Source: Lophius americanus
Taxonomy: Eukaryota; Chordata; Actinopteri; Lophiiformes; Lophiidae
Direction: 5' to 3'
Assembly (NCBI GenBank): GCA_037951165.1
Contig: JBBDHG010000133.1
Location: forward strand, 3,648,501-3,712,500
Length of the DNA stretch: 64,000 nucleotides
Both the position numbers and the translations under genes were made by a program. Shown here piece after piece: positions 32,901-42,376 of this stretch. Every line of letters starts with the position of its first letter. Position 1 is the first letter of the stretch. The notes under the pieces were generated by a model, which saw only the letters and a list, made by a program, of their open reading frames with translations, was not told where the DNA came from and did no database searches.

Positions 32901-35900
32901 CTACCGGCTAATGTTAGCCTGTCTGCTAGCAGTAAAGTGCTCATTATGGTGTGGTTTCACACACAGGGTATTTAACTTGGATGAACGTTAGCCGGAGGTT
33001 CAAAAATTCTACAGACCTGAGCCATTTTCTATGGAGACGCTGCTCCCTGTGGCTTTTTGCCTCATTATTACCAGGCAACCACGTCAACGATTCCCTCCCT
33101 CAGCTCCCTGCTAACAAACACTATCAACGTTCCATCCTTTCTTCATTCACGTTAGCTAGCTAACCTACCACCCATTCACGTTAGCTCCCATTAGCTTAAT
33201 GCTCGCCAGCTTACCCACAACAACCGACAGATTCTGCATAAACGTTCAGAAGAGGAAAATGCGAGAGTAAGCCTTACTGTGTGATAGTCGACGGGGAAAT
33301 CCTTAATTTCTGAGTCATTGAAAAAAGGCAGAGACGATGTAGTCGGGCTACGGATCCCTGCCGTGAGGTACACAGCGACACTGTGAAGAAAAGATTTGTA
33401 GTACACGCCCTTGACGACAAGGATTGGAGTCCACGTTTTGTGCGTAACGACTCCCAAACGTGATTGGACACTTTTTGTCATCGAGTTAATCGAAATCGAA
33501 CGTGATTGGAGAAAGAGTCCGCGTTGCGTTGACCGTGGCTCTCTTCGTGGTAGGTGCGTTTCATTTGGCCTCAGACGCCGCGGGAAATACAGGCGTCCAC
33601 TTAACCCTCATTAATATCCATTATTATAACCAGCTAACATAACAAAGGAGTTATGTTTAACCCACAAGATGCCAGACCCGCTTATATTTAATGGAAAATT
33701 ATGAAAATGAAAAAATAATTAAATGTTACCTCATGGCATACCCTTTTGGAGTTATTTAGGAAATTAGGATCTGTAATGTAATGTTACTTTGGATTTCTTT
33801 CCTGATTTTGGAAATAAATCAGCTTGACAGTTTTGGATTGTTTTTTTGTATTTTTTGCTTTTCCAGCAAGAAAGGTCTTTGCATAATCTATTATTATGTA
33901 CTTATTATTTTAATATCTTAGTTATCCTGAATCTACCGTAAAATGAAGCATGTGTTTAAACATAAAAATAAATAAACCAGAGCTATAATACTATTAAATT
34001 ATGAAATTTTGAATATTTTTTTTCACTCTTAAGCATATACATTTTGTTGATAAAAAAAATAGTGACTCAAAATGTGAAGAATGGTAACGCAGAATGTGCT
34101 CAACCAAACAGTAGAGCAGGGTATTAATGGGTTATCCCTTTCAGTCATTCATTCATTCATTATCTACCGCTTATTATATATTTAAAAAATTTTTTATCAG
34201 CTGTTAATCAAAATTATTTTTCATCATTGTTTATAATCCAATCACAGAGGAACACTCTAGATTGAAAAATACAACTCATATGCAATTGGTTCCCCAAATA
34301 CAACACAAAATACTACTTTAACTAACTTTTACTAACCAACACTACTATGTAATAAATTATTAATTTACAACAATCTATAGTACTACGTAACAGCCCTTTT
34401 GCTGCTATAAACAACACAACCAGACACCTGCTTCTACCAGTGTGCCTGAGAAATCTTCGCCAAATCCTCATGGTCAAAGTCCTCCAGTTCTCGAATAATA
34501 CTGGATTTACATGCTGCAATAATCTTCTTAAACAGTAGGTTTTCTGGGATTAAAGTCAAGTGTAGAATGTTCCAGGACTCTGAAACCAGAGACGGCTTTC
34601 AAGGATTTATTGATACTTGATGAACTCCATCTTACTCTCTAAAATGTAGAGTCTACATGATGCAGGTCTCCAGGAAACGAGAAAGCAAAGCAGGCCATAC
34701 TGTGACAACGCCATTCCTCACTGTAGTTATGGTGTTCTTGTAAATATAAACGCTTCATTCTGCCTCTTCCAGACATACTGGAGCCCCCAAAAGTTCACAG
34801 AACCTACTGGAGCCAACAAAAACACTAAAACAGCATCTTATGTAAGAAACCCTACTGTAGACTGTGCTTTGAAAACCAAATGATTATCATTTGAAAAGGT
34901 CCGATTGTTAAAAACTCTGTCTAACTGTCAGGATCCAAAATGCATCATCAAATCTGTTCAACATAAATGAAATATACACTGTAAGACGATTCTCTCTGGG
35001 CACAATAGCTTTCATTACAAGTCTTTAGGTTCTCTGATCTTCCTTCACTCATCAATTCAACTAAGTGTTGTTGTTTTGTAGTTCGGCGTTCCTGTTGCTT
35101 CATGGATATTTTGTCCTTCTTCAGACTGAAGTTTAACGATATTTTAATATTAACAGGTGTTAAACATGTGTTTACCTTTAAATAAAAAGTCCTACTTCAT
35201 TTAAAGGACAGATTTCCCGCAAATTATTCATTTTGCTATCACAAAGCATATAATTGAAATGGTTTGGATGATATTTAATAATAAGTATTTCTTCCTATTC
35301 GACTGCGAATGATTTAAATCATAGACTTGGATCTTCTGCGTATCTCTCCCACCGCGTCCTCACTGGTACTCACTGGTGTTGGAGCTGTAGCTGTAGCCAG
35401 TCGTGGTGGGAGGCGGCGAGTCTGAGTCCAAAGAGGCCGTGTCCTCATCCTGGGAGCAGCCCGCCTGGATGGCACGCAAGTAGCTGTGGCTGCGTGAGCG
35501 GAAGCATGCAGGTGCAGGTAGATCCAGAGCCTCCACCGCCTGCGATTCCCCCTCACAGTACGGTAATGAGTGCCCAAAGCCCTGCCCGCATACCTGAAAG
35601 AATGTGTGCAGACTCGCACGCTGAGGGCAGAGGGCAGACTTTGAATCATACATTAACCACCTCTCTGCTCACTGGTGGAGGAAGTTCTCAGATGTACAGG
35701 CTCCAATGGAGCTACGTAAAATACTAAATCACAAAATATCGAATAAGCATTAAATGGATTTAATGCAGCTAAAGTACTTTTCTACAGAATGACCAACATT
35801 TTTCTTTATGGCATTCTTGTACTGTTAATACTGATGAGCGTTTTACTGCTGGAGATGCTTGAGATGATGCTATTTTTGAATATTTAAGATGAGTAATTCA

Positions 35901-38900
35901 GAAGTCAGATGGTCTTGGGTCCTGCCAAAGGGTTGTTTGGGGTAGTTAACAGGATATGAAGGGGATTCAGTAAAGCTGAATCATGTAATTTAGTAAAACG
36001 AATTTTCAATCTTTGTTCAAATTGACCCAGCCACATGAGCGTCACATACAAGTTTACTTCTAGTGCCGGTCCCAAGACCGGATAAATGGGTTTGGTCGCT
36101 ACATGTAGGGTAGCCGACGTTAAACCTTTTTTGGGGTTTTAATTTGATTATTTTATTTGTGCAATGTACAAATTCAGCCAGAATCAAAGATAATAAAATA
36201 ATGTCTTTTTCACACTTGGTGCAGAGACAGTATCAAACTATTTTTGGTGCATTGTTGGAGTTACTTAAAATAGCTTCCGTTTCGGTATTTTTTGCTGTGT
36301 GGATTTGTGCACTGATTGCATGATGGGGACACGGCCTGACATCCTGTAAGATCGGAAATGCTTGATCATGCGGCATGAAGAAGGCTGAAACAACCAGAGA
36401 AATTACTTTCATGTCAAAATATGAAACCGTTGTTGCCTTGGCATATACAGTAGAAATGAACAGTAATCCCTCAATATCAACTCAACCAGAAAAACACAAC
36501 TCTCGTCCTGAGAAAACTGAATCTCTCAGTAATGAGAGTCTGATTCAACGGCCTCTTTACCAAAAGATGTTTTTGAAGCATTTGTCTGTTATGTTATTAT
36601 GAATCCTGCGGATGAGTGTTTAGAACTAAGCTGAGTCATATATGTCCCCTGACATTCTGCAAACGTGCAAAAAACATCACATTTGTTTTCTCGGCTGGAT
36701 CCTGCCTTGATTATTCATATAACATCTCCACAATGTCAGCAGACATTTTGTGAATTGAGATATTCTCACATGGCAGTTTCAAATTTGGACAGCTTTTTTT
36801 TTTTGAGTCACTGGGGTCAAAGCAAAATGGATTTACACACATGGGGAAATGCCATCAGGTAATAACAATGTGAGCTGCTAAAGTGATGGTAACATATTTG
36901 GATAAACCTTCCTTTTTACTGCCCCCTAATTACTAGATATTTATAAGTAAATATTAGTTAATACTAATTAAAGGTTAGTTAGGGTAATAAACTGGCAAAT
37001 ACAGAGAAACTACAGGTAAAATACTAGCTTTTTAAATATATGGTAAATTAAGATTAGTAATATTTTATTCCTTTTCCCATGCGATTAACACAAATTTGTA
37101 CCAGAATTTATAGGTTCTGAAACATTAGTCAAGTAAAATGACACTCACTTAGTACGAATAAACTGCAATATAATAGGGGGCCTTATTTGTTTCCATGTTA
37201 TTACAATGTTATTACAATGTTCTTTGTAATAGTCCAATAAAACATGATTATTACCATATATTTACCAGTAAATTCCTGTATTTCAGCTGTTTTCCGTAAT
37301 CACCCAATAACATAATATTATTGTTATTACTATGTCTTTCCTGGTTAAACATTTAATCATTAAGGCAATCTAAAAGGAAGTGTTGCTCATATTTAATAAG
37401 ATGATGGACATACCTGAGTGACAGAGCCTCTGCCTAGAGTGCCAGAGCAATGGCTGAAATCATTGTTCTTGTGGCGTGGAGCGGCCTCCAGTGGGCTCAC
37501 CAGACAGTCTAAGTTATCGAGGCTCCGATTCGTTGGTAGCTCCTTCAGGGACGGCAGGGAGCTGGGGGAAGAGAATGAAATAATCAGCCTCTCAGAGGTC
37601 ACAGACCGGATTAAGTGAGGGCCGTATTTAATTGATGATATCCAGCAGAAACTTGAGATCGCTCTCTGAAAAGCTCCTGCGGGTGTTTTAAAATTAAATA
37701 TGACTGAAATGTGTGAATAGTGATATGGATTCAGAACTAAAATAACAGGAAACAGCGCTTCATGAGTGAAAGGGTCCTTTTGCTGAAACAGATATCTGCA
37801 TTCTTTAAAAATTTTCTTAGAATATCTTTTTTGCGCAATTCAAACAATGTAAATAATACTAGAGATGATGAAGTTTAAAGAAAAAAAAAATCTTATTTAT
37901 TCATTATTTACTGCAGATTTGAATAATGTGCAACAAAGGGGAAATCAATCAAACTGTTTTTGCAACTGAACCCTTTCATGAAGTCATAAATTCACCTTCA
38001 GATCAATGTGAGAAAAAGCTCTGCTCTGGTTTGCCCTCCAGGCATCTGGCGTTAGTCAAAATGTGTGTGTGCACGGTGCATTGAGCAGCAACGGTGTGGT
38101 GGAGTGACTTGAATGGCAGATTTGGATGCTATGAAATCACACCTTGAGGAAGCATGTAAGAGTAAAGTAATAACACAAAACTCAGGGCACCTGCAAGGTA
38201 AGGTGGCGGACAGGGGGCAGAGAGGAAACGTTCTGGGAGGGTGAGGCAAAAATAGGTGGTGGTATAGTGACAGCAGGGCAAATGAGGTTGGGTGGGGGGG
38301 GGCCAAACTGTTTGCCTAAGAAGGACACTGACCTCAGATGCTGCATAGAGCATGCACTCTGTAGTGGCGACCACAAATAATCCTTCCGCATGAGAGCGTA
38401 GCGAGGCCTGTCCACGTGGATGGAGGGGTGAAACACACGGCAAAATTTCATCTCCTACTGCTTTTGTATCAAATAAAGACGATATTGTTATTTCTTGCAC
38501 CCTCTCATTCATCCACATCTACACCTATGGGTGTGTTATGTGGCACGTCCATTTAATAGTAATTAGTGACAAAATGCTTCCACCTGCTGACTACCGTTGG
38601 GGACATGAGAGACACACTGGCACCATTTTTATGAGTTAATACAATACAACTTGTAGTTTAATAAATGTAAAATAAACAGCACAAACACAAGCACGGTAAA
38701 ACAATGTGCATGATTATCCATTTCATAATTCCGCTGTGATGAACTGGGTTGGCTGCGTTACTCACTTGTGCGGAGGTGGAGGTGGAGGTGGCTGCTGCTG
38801 CTCCGTCAGGGAGGGTTGGGTGGCCTTCAGGTAGCTGTGGCGGCGAGCGGCAGATTTAGGAGAAGGTTTGGGACTTCCCTCCGAGTCCTCGCTGTCTTCT

Positions 38901-41014
38901 AAGTCTCCCATAGCTTTAACGTAGCTGCCACTGCGCATTCTTCGACAGGGGATCTCAGTTCCTCTGGCCCGCCCACGACCCAGAGTTCCTGTCCACTCCC
39001 CTACTGGGACCTGGTTCATGAGAAAACACACCGTTGTGAGACTTCTTAAACTTTTTAAAATAAATACTCGTAGTATGATTCTCAGCATGTGCAGCAGAAT
39101 GTGACGGAAGAATGTCATGAGTTATGTGGAAATGATATGTGAGTGTAAACCATGAGAGATGAGAACATTTTATAAACAGAACAAGAATGGATTTATTCAT
39201 ATAATCATGCAAAACTCAAAACTAAGTAAGATGATTGGGGCCTCATATGTGATATGTGATTTACGACTTTATACGCTGAATTCTGACTTTAAACTCAAAA
39301 TCCTGACTTTATTCTCAGAATTCTGATTTTATTTATTTATTTATTTTATTTATTATTTAATCATCATGTAGTTCTATTATGAAATTAAGGTCAGAATTAT
39401 GAGTTTAAAGTCAGAATTATGAGAATAAAGTCAGAATTATGAGAATAAAGTCAAAATAATGAGTCAGAATTATGAGTTAAAGTCAGAATTATGAGAATAA
39501 AGTCAGAATTATGAGAATAAAGTCAGAATTATGAGAATAAAGTCAAAATAATGAATCAGAATTATGAGTTAAAGTCAGAATTATGAGAATAAAGTCAGAA
39601 TTATGAGAATAAAGTCAAAATAATGAGTCAGAATTCTGAAATTAAAGTCAGAATTATGAGAATATAGTAAAAATTTCCCCCAAAAGATTTTCACATAGCG
39701 GTATGTGGCCCTGATCCTTTTCCGTACAAAACAATGTATAAACTTCCGAGAAATTCTGAAAACATTCTGGCAAACTTAAAAGGAATGATTATGAAGGTGA
39801 ATCCTAATGGGTCCTCCTACCTGAAGGAACTGTTGTGTCAGATCTTGGTGGCATGACTTGGATTTAAGAAGAGTTCTGTTGACGGTTGCTGAGCCCTTCT
39901 GCAACACTTGCCTGGCCTGGCTGAGGGTGAGGGTGGACCAGGAGCCCCTCTTCACATGGGTATCATCTTTGCTCCCCCTACCTCTTCCATCCTCCTCCAT
40001 GGATCCTACCTGTATGGATGGGCATGCCAGAAACTTGAGGTCACTGCTGCTTTTCGAGGTCTTCAGAGTATGTGCGGAAATGGTATTGTAGCCCTGTGGA
40101 ATGTGTCTGGCCTGGCTGTCTGACACCGCTCTACCAAGAGTCATCATGCTCAGAGGGTTCCGGTAGCCAACAGCAATAGTGCCAGATTTGGTGGTGTCAG
40201 TGTCCAGATTATCGTCGGAGCTCCACAGGCCTAATGCGTTGGGCCTAGGTCTCTGCTTTGGCCCCTCAGTTTTAGCCCTATCTTTACTCTTGCTCCTGCG
40301 GGTCGGTCTGTCCTCACTGGTTCCCGTGGAGCCAGTTCCTCCAGCAGAGCGCCCATTTATGTTGCTTTTGATTGTAGAGTTTTCCAGTGACTGAGACTTC
40401 GCAAAAAGCTTCTGCACAGAGTGCATCAGGTGGCGTATTCGACCCGGGCTCTCGCTGCGTTGCTTGGACATACGCCCTCTGTGGAACTGCAGCGTACTGA
40501 AGCCATCACGCTGCAGGGGAAGGTGCCTCTCTAGCTGATCCAAAAGGTTGGAAGGTAATCGATTCATCTTGGCTGCTGCTGCAGAGGAGATAGTGGCGGA
40601 TCCACTGGTGATCATCGGCGCACCAGTGAGGCCTAGACCCAAGCCCATGCCCATAGATAAGGAGTTGGATAGGGTACCTGCCCTGCTGCCTTGCCCAACT
40701 CCACCTCCACCAGCCATACAGGCCTGGGAGCAGTCGACCTGGTTAGCCTGGGAGGTGAAGTGCAGACGAGGGAAAGTGCTGCTGCTGGACATCTGGCTGA
40801 AAGGCAGCAGGCAGTCAGGGGTCATGGCGGTCGGGCTGGTGGGAGTGCAATGGTGAATATGGGGATCCAGAGTTCCATAGTGGTTTATAGTGGGGCTCAA
40901 CAGAAAAGAGCTGTGAGGGTCAGAGTTCAATGGACAGAGAGACTTCTGGGGGCATCCCGCCGGTTCACAGGAGTCAGACAGGTGACGACTGCGGTTGGCT
41001 CCTAACCCTTTCAT
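20715..41014 (-). CDS. dlgap1: dlgap1: disks large-associated protein 1 (SAPAP1/GKAP), 10 coding exons
   Basis: Postsynaptic scaffold linking the guanylate-kinase domain of PSD-95-type MAGUKs to the Shank PDZ domain. Coding exons, minus strand: 41014-39821, 39010-38766, 37561-37414, 35593-35374, 25785-25349, 25239-25142, 23757-23324, 22276-22185, 21693-21541, 20939-20715. All have GT/AG borders and the phases join to 3246 nt, 1081 aa (human about 977-992). Landmarks are MKGLG at the start, SPGRIRHLMHSVQKLFAKS, GK-binding repeats RRMRSGSYVKAMG, RRHSYLKAT and RSRSHSYLRAI, LC8 motifs GIQVD and GVQV, the GKAP homology domain (about 890-1000) and the PDZ ligand QTRL. The match is closest to DLGAP1 (SLPPPDPSLET, SAVGSAQLLMS, IEIYVPEAQTRL) rather than DLGAP2-4. 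Confidence 0.95.
21095..21245 (-). repeat. L2/SINE-like teleost interspersed repeat fragment
   Basis: Contains CCCAAAAACATGCAATCTG, GTGAATTGGTGACCCTGACC and AGTGAGCATGAATG. This is the widespread fish repeat whose other strand reads CATTCACGCTCACATTCACACC (see 44005). It lies in a dlgap1 intron. Confidence 0.75.
21541..21693 (-). CDS. dlgap1: dlgap1 coding exon 9
   Basis: A 51-codon exon, residues 957-1007: NTNANPRPTAQDLAGFWDLL, QLSIEDISMKFDELYQLKAN and NWQFPVKPEKK. It is the end of the conserved GKAP homology domain. The borders are TTCAATAG|AAC and AAG|GTGACG. Confidence 0.96.
22185..22276 (-). CDS. dlgap1: dlgap1 coding exon 8
   Basis: Residues 926-956: VLGTIRSAVGSAQLLMSKKF and EQFRGLCNENL, a helical part of the GKAP homology domain. 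The borders are TTTTGTAG|TG and TTG|GTGAGT. Confidence 0.96.
22545..22900. promoter_or_regulatory. Candidate conserved non-coding element in a dlgap1 intron
   Basis: Unique-looking, balanced-composition sequence with homeodomain and POU-type motifs: an octamer-like ATTTGCATGTAAAT, CTAATGAG and GATTAAATGGCAG. No ORF or repeat is present. It stands out from the surrounding AT-rich intron, but conservation was not tested. Confidence 0.25.
23324..23757 (-). CDS. dlgap1: dlgap1 coding exon 7: start of GKAP homology domain
   Basis: Residues 781-925. LSRDGSMASRQNTE is followed by a low-complexity Asn/Thr/Pro linker, then SLDPALDPSSLPPPDPSLET and CLRDGNWFLKLLQAETARME with GWCRQMEQEAKENKLSEE. The human equivalent is nearly identical from SDPALEASSLPPPDPWLET onward. 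The borders are CTCCCCAG|T and GAGG|GTGAGT, phase 1. Confidence 0.95.
23947..24060 (+). mobile_element. Possible hAT-type element end
   Basis: CAGCGGCCCTCATTAGGCGG followed by TCAACATCCGGCCCGCC resembles the start of hAT-family elements (CAGNGG followed by a gene-poor GC-rich stretch). No matching opposite end was found. Confidence 0.3.
25142..25239 (-). CDS. dlgap1: dlgap1 coding exon 6
   Basis: Residues 749-780 plus two bases: VDCVHPILRDEPLPLTAPLK and FQSIGVQVENGR. It completes GIQVD and carries the second LC8-type motif (SIGVQV). The correct frame differs from the longest open frame here; I chose it by splice phase and by human KFQSIGVQVE. The borders are TTTGTCAG|GTC and GGCC|GTAAGT. Confidence 0.93.
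25349..25785 (-). CDS. dlgap1: dlgap1 coding exon 5
   Basis: Residues 603-748: IGNRKAPPPVPPRTTSKPLI, SVTVQSSTESAQDTYLDQQ, NSQSGRSNSSDSL, a Pro/Ala/Thr-rich linker and KRKLSSIGIQ. It matches human PPPVPPRTTTKPFISITAQS and ESAQDAYMD. The exon ends inside the first dynein light chain motif. The borders are TGTCCCCAG|TC and CAG|GTAAGA. Confidence 0.95.
28543..29702. mobile_element. Candidate TIR element with TTTACATG ends
   Basis: The left end AGGTGGGTTTACATGGATAG and the right end, read inverted (TTAGGAGGATTTACATGGTC), are similar. Inside, a block around 29095-29190 (CTGAAAGTCTGTGACC, GATCTGGGTTTTCAG) recurs at 29255-29350. A minus-strand open frame at 28997-28785 may be a transposase remnant but I cannot assign it. 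An L2-like tail (GGCTGGGATAGGCTCCAGCC, 29021-29080) is inserted within. Confidence 0.45.
31609..32084. mobile_element. Non-autonomous TIR element (MITE), complete copy
   Basis: The left end CACTGAACGGGCATAACATT and the right end, read inverted (CACTGGTCAGCCATAACATT), form a terminal inverted repeat. At 476 bp with no transposase ORF it is a MITE. A fragment of the family is at 16120-16306. The CATAACATT ends are common in fish genomes. Confidence 0.75.
32686..32838 (+). other. Short open frame of uncertain status
   Basis: ATG followed by a coding-like frame (MDNLFSTELDRSACEDFLSF, DEETTSTKVTPQLN) ending in TGA after about 48 codons, 0.5 kb from the CpG block at 33230. No domain is recognised and no splice donor is convincing. 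It could be a first exon of a nested plus-strand gene, a remnant, or chance. Confidence 0.15.
33230..33620 (-). promoter_or_regulatory. CpG-dense, CCAAT-containing promoter-like block inside a dlgap1 intron
   Basis: Over roughly 370 bp I count more than 25 CpG dinucleotides, far above the CpG-poor surroundings. Two copies of CGTGATTGGA (33459 and 33501 regions) plus GGATTGGAG are inverted CCAAT boxes (CCAATCACG on the minus strand). On the same strand a splice donor CACACA|GTAAGG follows near 33277. This looks like a promoter with a first exon on the minus strand. Its phase does not read directly into the next dlgap1 exon, so any product would start further downstream or belong to a nested transcript. 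Confidence 0.45.
35374..35593 (-). CDS. dlgap1: dlgap1 coding exon 4
   Basis: Residues 530-602: VCGQGFG, then ESQAVEALDLPAPACFRSRS, HSYLRAIQAGCSQDEDT and a Ser/Thr/Tyr-rich end. SRSHSYLRAI is a GK-binding repeat. The donor is ACACCA|GTGAGT, phase 1. The acceptor used here is TTCTTTCAG at 35594. A second in-frame acceptor (CCCTCAG, exon start 35620) would add nine residues. Confidence 0.92.
36058..36126 (+). repeat. LINE-type (RTE-like) 3' fragment
   Basis: GTGCCGGTCCCAAGACCGGA, then AAATGGGTTTGGTCGCTACA and GTAGCCGACGTTAAAC. The pattern resembles the 3' tail of a common fish LINE (GCCGGTCCCAAGCCCGGATA ... GGCATCCGGCGTAAA). Family assignment is from memory. Confidence 0.4.
37414..37561 (-). 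CDS. dlgap1: dlgap1 coding exon 3
   Basis: Residues 480-529, including SLKELPTNRSLDNLDCLVSP (human VSINRSLDSLD) and LGRGSVTQ. The acceptor is CTTCCCCCAG and the donor is CAG|GTATGT, phase 0. Human DLGAP1 carries two further serine-tyrosine GK-binding repeats around here (RSHSYLRA, RNESYMRA); neither is visible. Confidence 0.9.
38333..38451 (-). CDS. dlgap1: Candidate alternative first coding exon of dlgap1 (short isoform)
   Basis: Minus-strand ATG at 38451 opens 39 codons with a coding-like sequence (MKFCRVFHPSIHVDRPRYAL, MRKDYLWSPLQSACSMQHL). It runs to the donor CTGAG|GTCAGT at 38333. The exit phase is 2, exactly what the exon at 37561 requires; joining would give HLSSLPSLKELPTNRSLDN. The predicted short protein is about 641 aa, similar in size to the known short GKAP forms of mammals that lack the N-terminal third. 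No known isoform N-terminus was matched; this is inference from phase, donor and codon pattern. Confidence 0.5.
38766..39010 (-). CDS. dlgap1: dlgap1 coding exon 2: GK-binding repeats
   Basis: Residues 399-480. VPVGEWTG opens it (human VPQDEWTG), then EIPCRRMRSGSYVKAMGD and ARRHSYLKATQPSL. These are two of the 14-residue repeats that bind the MAGUK guanylate-kinase domain after serine phosphorylation. A poly-Gln/Pro run (QQQPPPPPPPH) closes the exon. The borders are GAACCAG|GTC and CACAA|GTGAGT, phase 2. Confidence 0.95.
39257..39675. repeat. Inverted-arm minisatellite array, about 20-bp unit
   Basis: The right arm (from about 39388) repeats AAAGTCAGAATTATGAGAAT more than twelve times with AAATAATGAGTC variants. 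The left arm (39257-39330) carries the reverse complement (CTGACTTTATTCTCAGAATT). An ATTT-rich centre separates the arms. It lies in the intron between dlgap1 coding exons 1 and 2. Confidence 0.93.
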
Positions 41015-41083
41015 CGTGGCTGAGCTGTTGTCCTTAGAACATGTCTCCAATCAGCACAGGTCTACTGACCTGAAGGCCTCATC
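39821..41083 (-). CDS. dlgap1: dlgap1 first coding exon (coding 41014-39821)
   Basis: A 1194-nt coding stretch, residues 1-398. The acceptor TCTTCATGCAG puts the exon start at 41083, with 69 nt of 5' UTR. ATG 41014 gives MKGLGANRSRHLSDS, the family start; an open frame continues further upstream but has no ATG there. It contains STFPRLHFTSQ, a Gly/Met/Leu-rich run SMGMGLGLGL, NRLPSNLLDQLERHLPLQRD, the SESPGRIRHLMHSVQKLFAK block, a basic RRSKSKDRAK segment, WSSDDNLDTDT and GSWSTLTLSQARQVLQKGS. The donor is CAG|GTAGGA. As in mammals, one giant exon encodes the N-terminal third. Confidence 0.95.
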
Positions 41084-41309
41084 CTGCATGAAGAGAGACA
41101 CAGAAACCAGCGGCTGAACATGGAATTCTAACAAAGGCTTCCACTATAAAGCATGTCCGTTACTGTTATCACAGTTTCTCTATTTATCTTCTCTCTTCAG
41201 CGCCTGGCTGATTTGTTTTATTCACCTTTTGGAATGTCTGGATTTATACATTTAATATTAAATCAATGCGTTGGTTGTTAAACACTTATTTGTACATTTT
41301 GATTATACT

Positions 41310-41345
41310 GCACCTGCTTCCTCCCACAGTCCAAAAACAATCAAT
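41310..41345 (-). repeat. Short L2/SINE-like fragment
   Basis: ACCTGCTTCCTCCCACAGTC followed by CAAAAACAATC matches the conserved core of the same fish repeat as at 44005, in opposite orientation. Confidence 0.5.
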
Positions 41346-42376
41346 ATAGGTCAACAATCCATGTATTCCAAGTCATGTATTGTCTGTGCTAATTTTGAGT
41401 TTATTTTATTTTTGGTAGAGTTTGAGAGTTATGGCTTAAGGTAATGCCTATTTTATTTCAATTCTACAATTTCTGATGGTGTCCAATGGGGGGATGTCAC
41501 TGTATCAATAAACTTCAGTTAAGATGAACTCAAACCTTTGCATGGTGCTTAAGGGACACAAACCAGTTATCTCTAAATAAAGTAAAAATAAAAATCAATA
41601 TGCTGACATTGGCCGTCTATAGAGAATCGAAACTAAGTGATGTCAAGGTTCTATTTAATGTGAAATTCTGTGGGTTTTATTTTGAAGGTTATGTTTCTTT
41701 TAGTGTGTACTTCTAATTTTCTGTGTATGTGTTTGTTTTTTGCATGAGACCTGAATGTTTGCTCACTGATTGTTGAATGTTCTCACCTGTTCCCAATTGT
41801 ATTTTTGTTAGTCGACGTATTAAAGTCTGTGGATCTCTATTCTCTTTGTCAGTTTGTAGAAAAATTCTTCCCGGTGAATCCTGGATTATTGATTTTGATG
41901 ATCATATGGATTTATGGATGATCCTTTGTGTTCCCTGTTTAAATTATTTCCTGTTTTTTTTTTAATCTACTTTGTGTCTCTGCTTTTGTTTTATGAGTTT
42001 TTATTTTATCTACATTTTTGGATATTTTTAATTTTATGTTCACGTACACTTTTATAATTACAGTTGAATGATTTTAAGTCCACATTTTAAAAATCCCTCT
42101 ACTGCAGCTCCGCTTCACTGTGTAGTCTGGCATTTTGGCTCCTGTTTTTGAACTCTACGTAACAAGTGTATAACAGTAAAAGAGCAATTTGCATACAATG
42201 AAGGAGTTCTGCGCATCAATACCTAAATCTAAAGGAAACATTAGATTAGAGCCTATTTTAAGTGTAGTTCATGGGATGTCCTTGAATTTCCATCTCAGTA
42301 ATGGGGGCAAATAAAGAAAAAAAAGAAAGTCATTACAAACTGCACATTTCACAGAGATGGAACATAACACAACCAA

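Larger units (their letters stand above)
25786..35373 (-). other. Large dlgap1 intron (about 9.6 kb)
   Basis: No coding exon could be supported with certainty. It contains a TTTACATG-ended element (28543-29702), overlapping hairpins (29790-29837), a complete MITE (31609-32084), a small open frame at 32686 and a CpG-dense block (33230-33620). The rest is AT-rich sequence in which I see nothing further. Confidence 0.6.

Noticed and set aside
39388..39675. Regularly spaced repeats resembling a CRISPR array
   Set aside because: Units are directly abutting with no unique spacers, and the genome is a vertebrate; it is a minisatellite.
40179..41005. Long plus-strand frames opposite the first dlgap1 exon
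   Set aside because: Antisense shadows of the 1.2-kb coding exon; composition follows the sense codons and there is no splice or start context.
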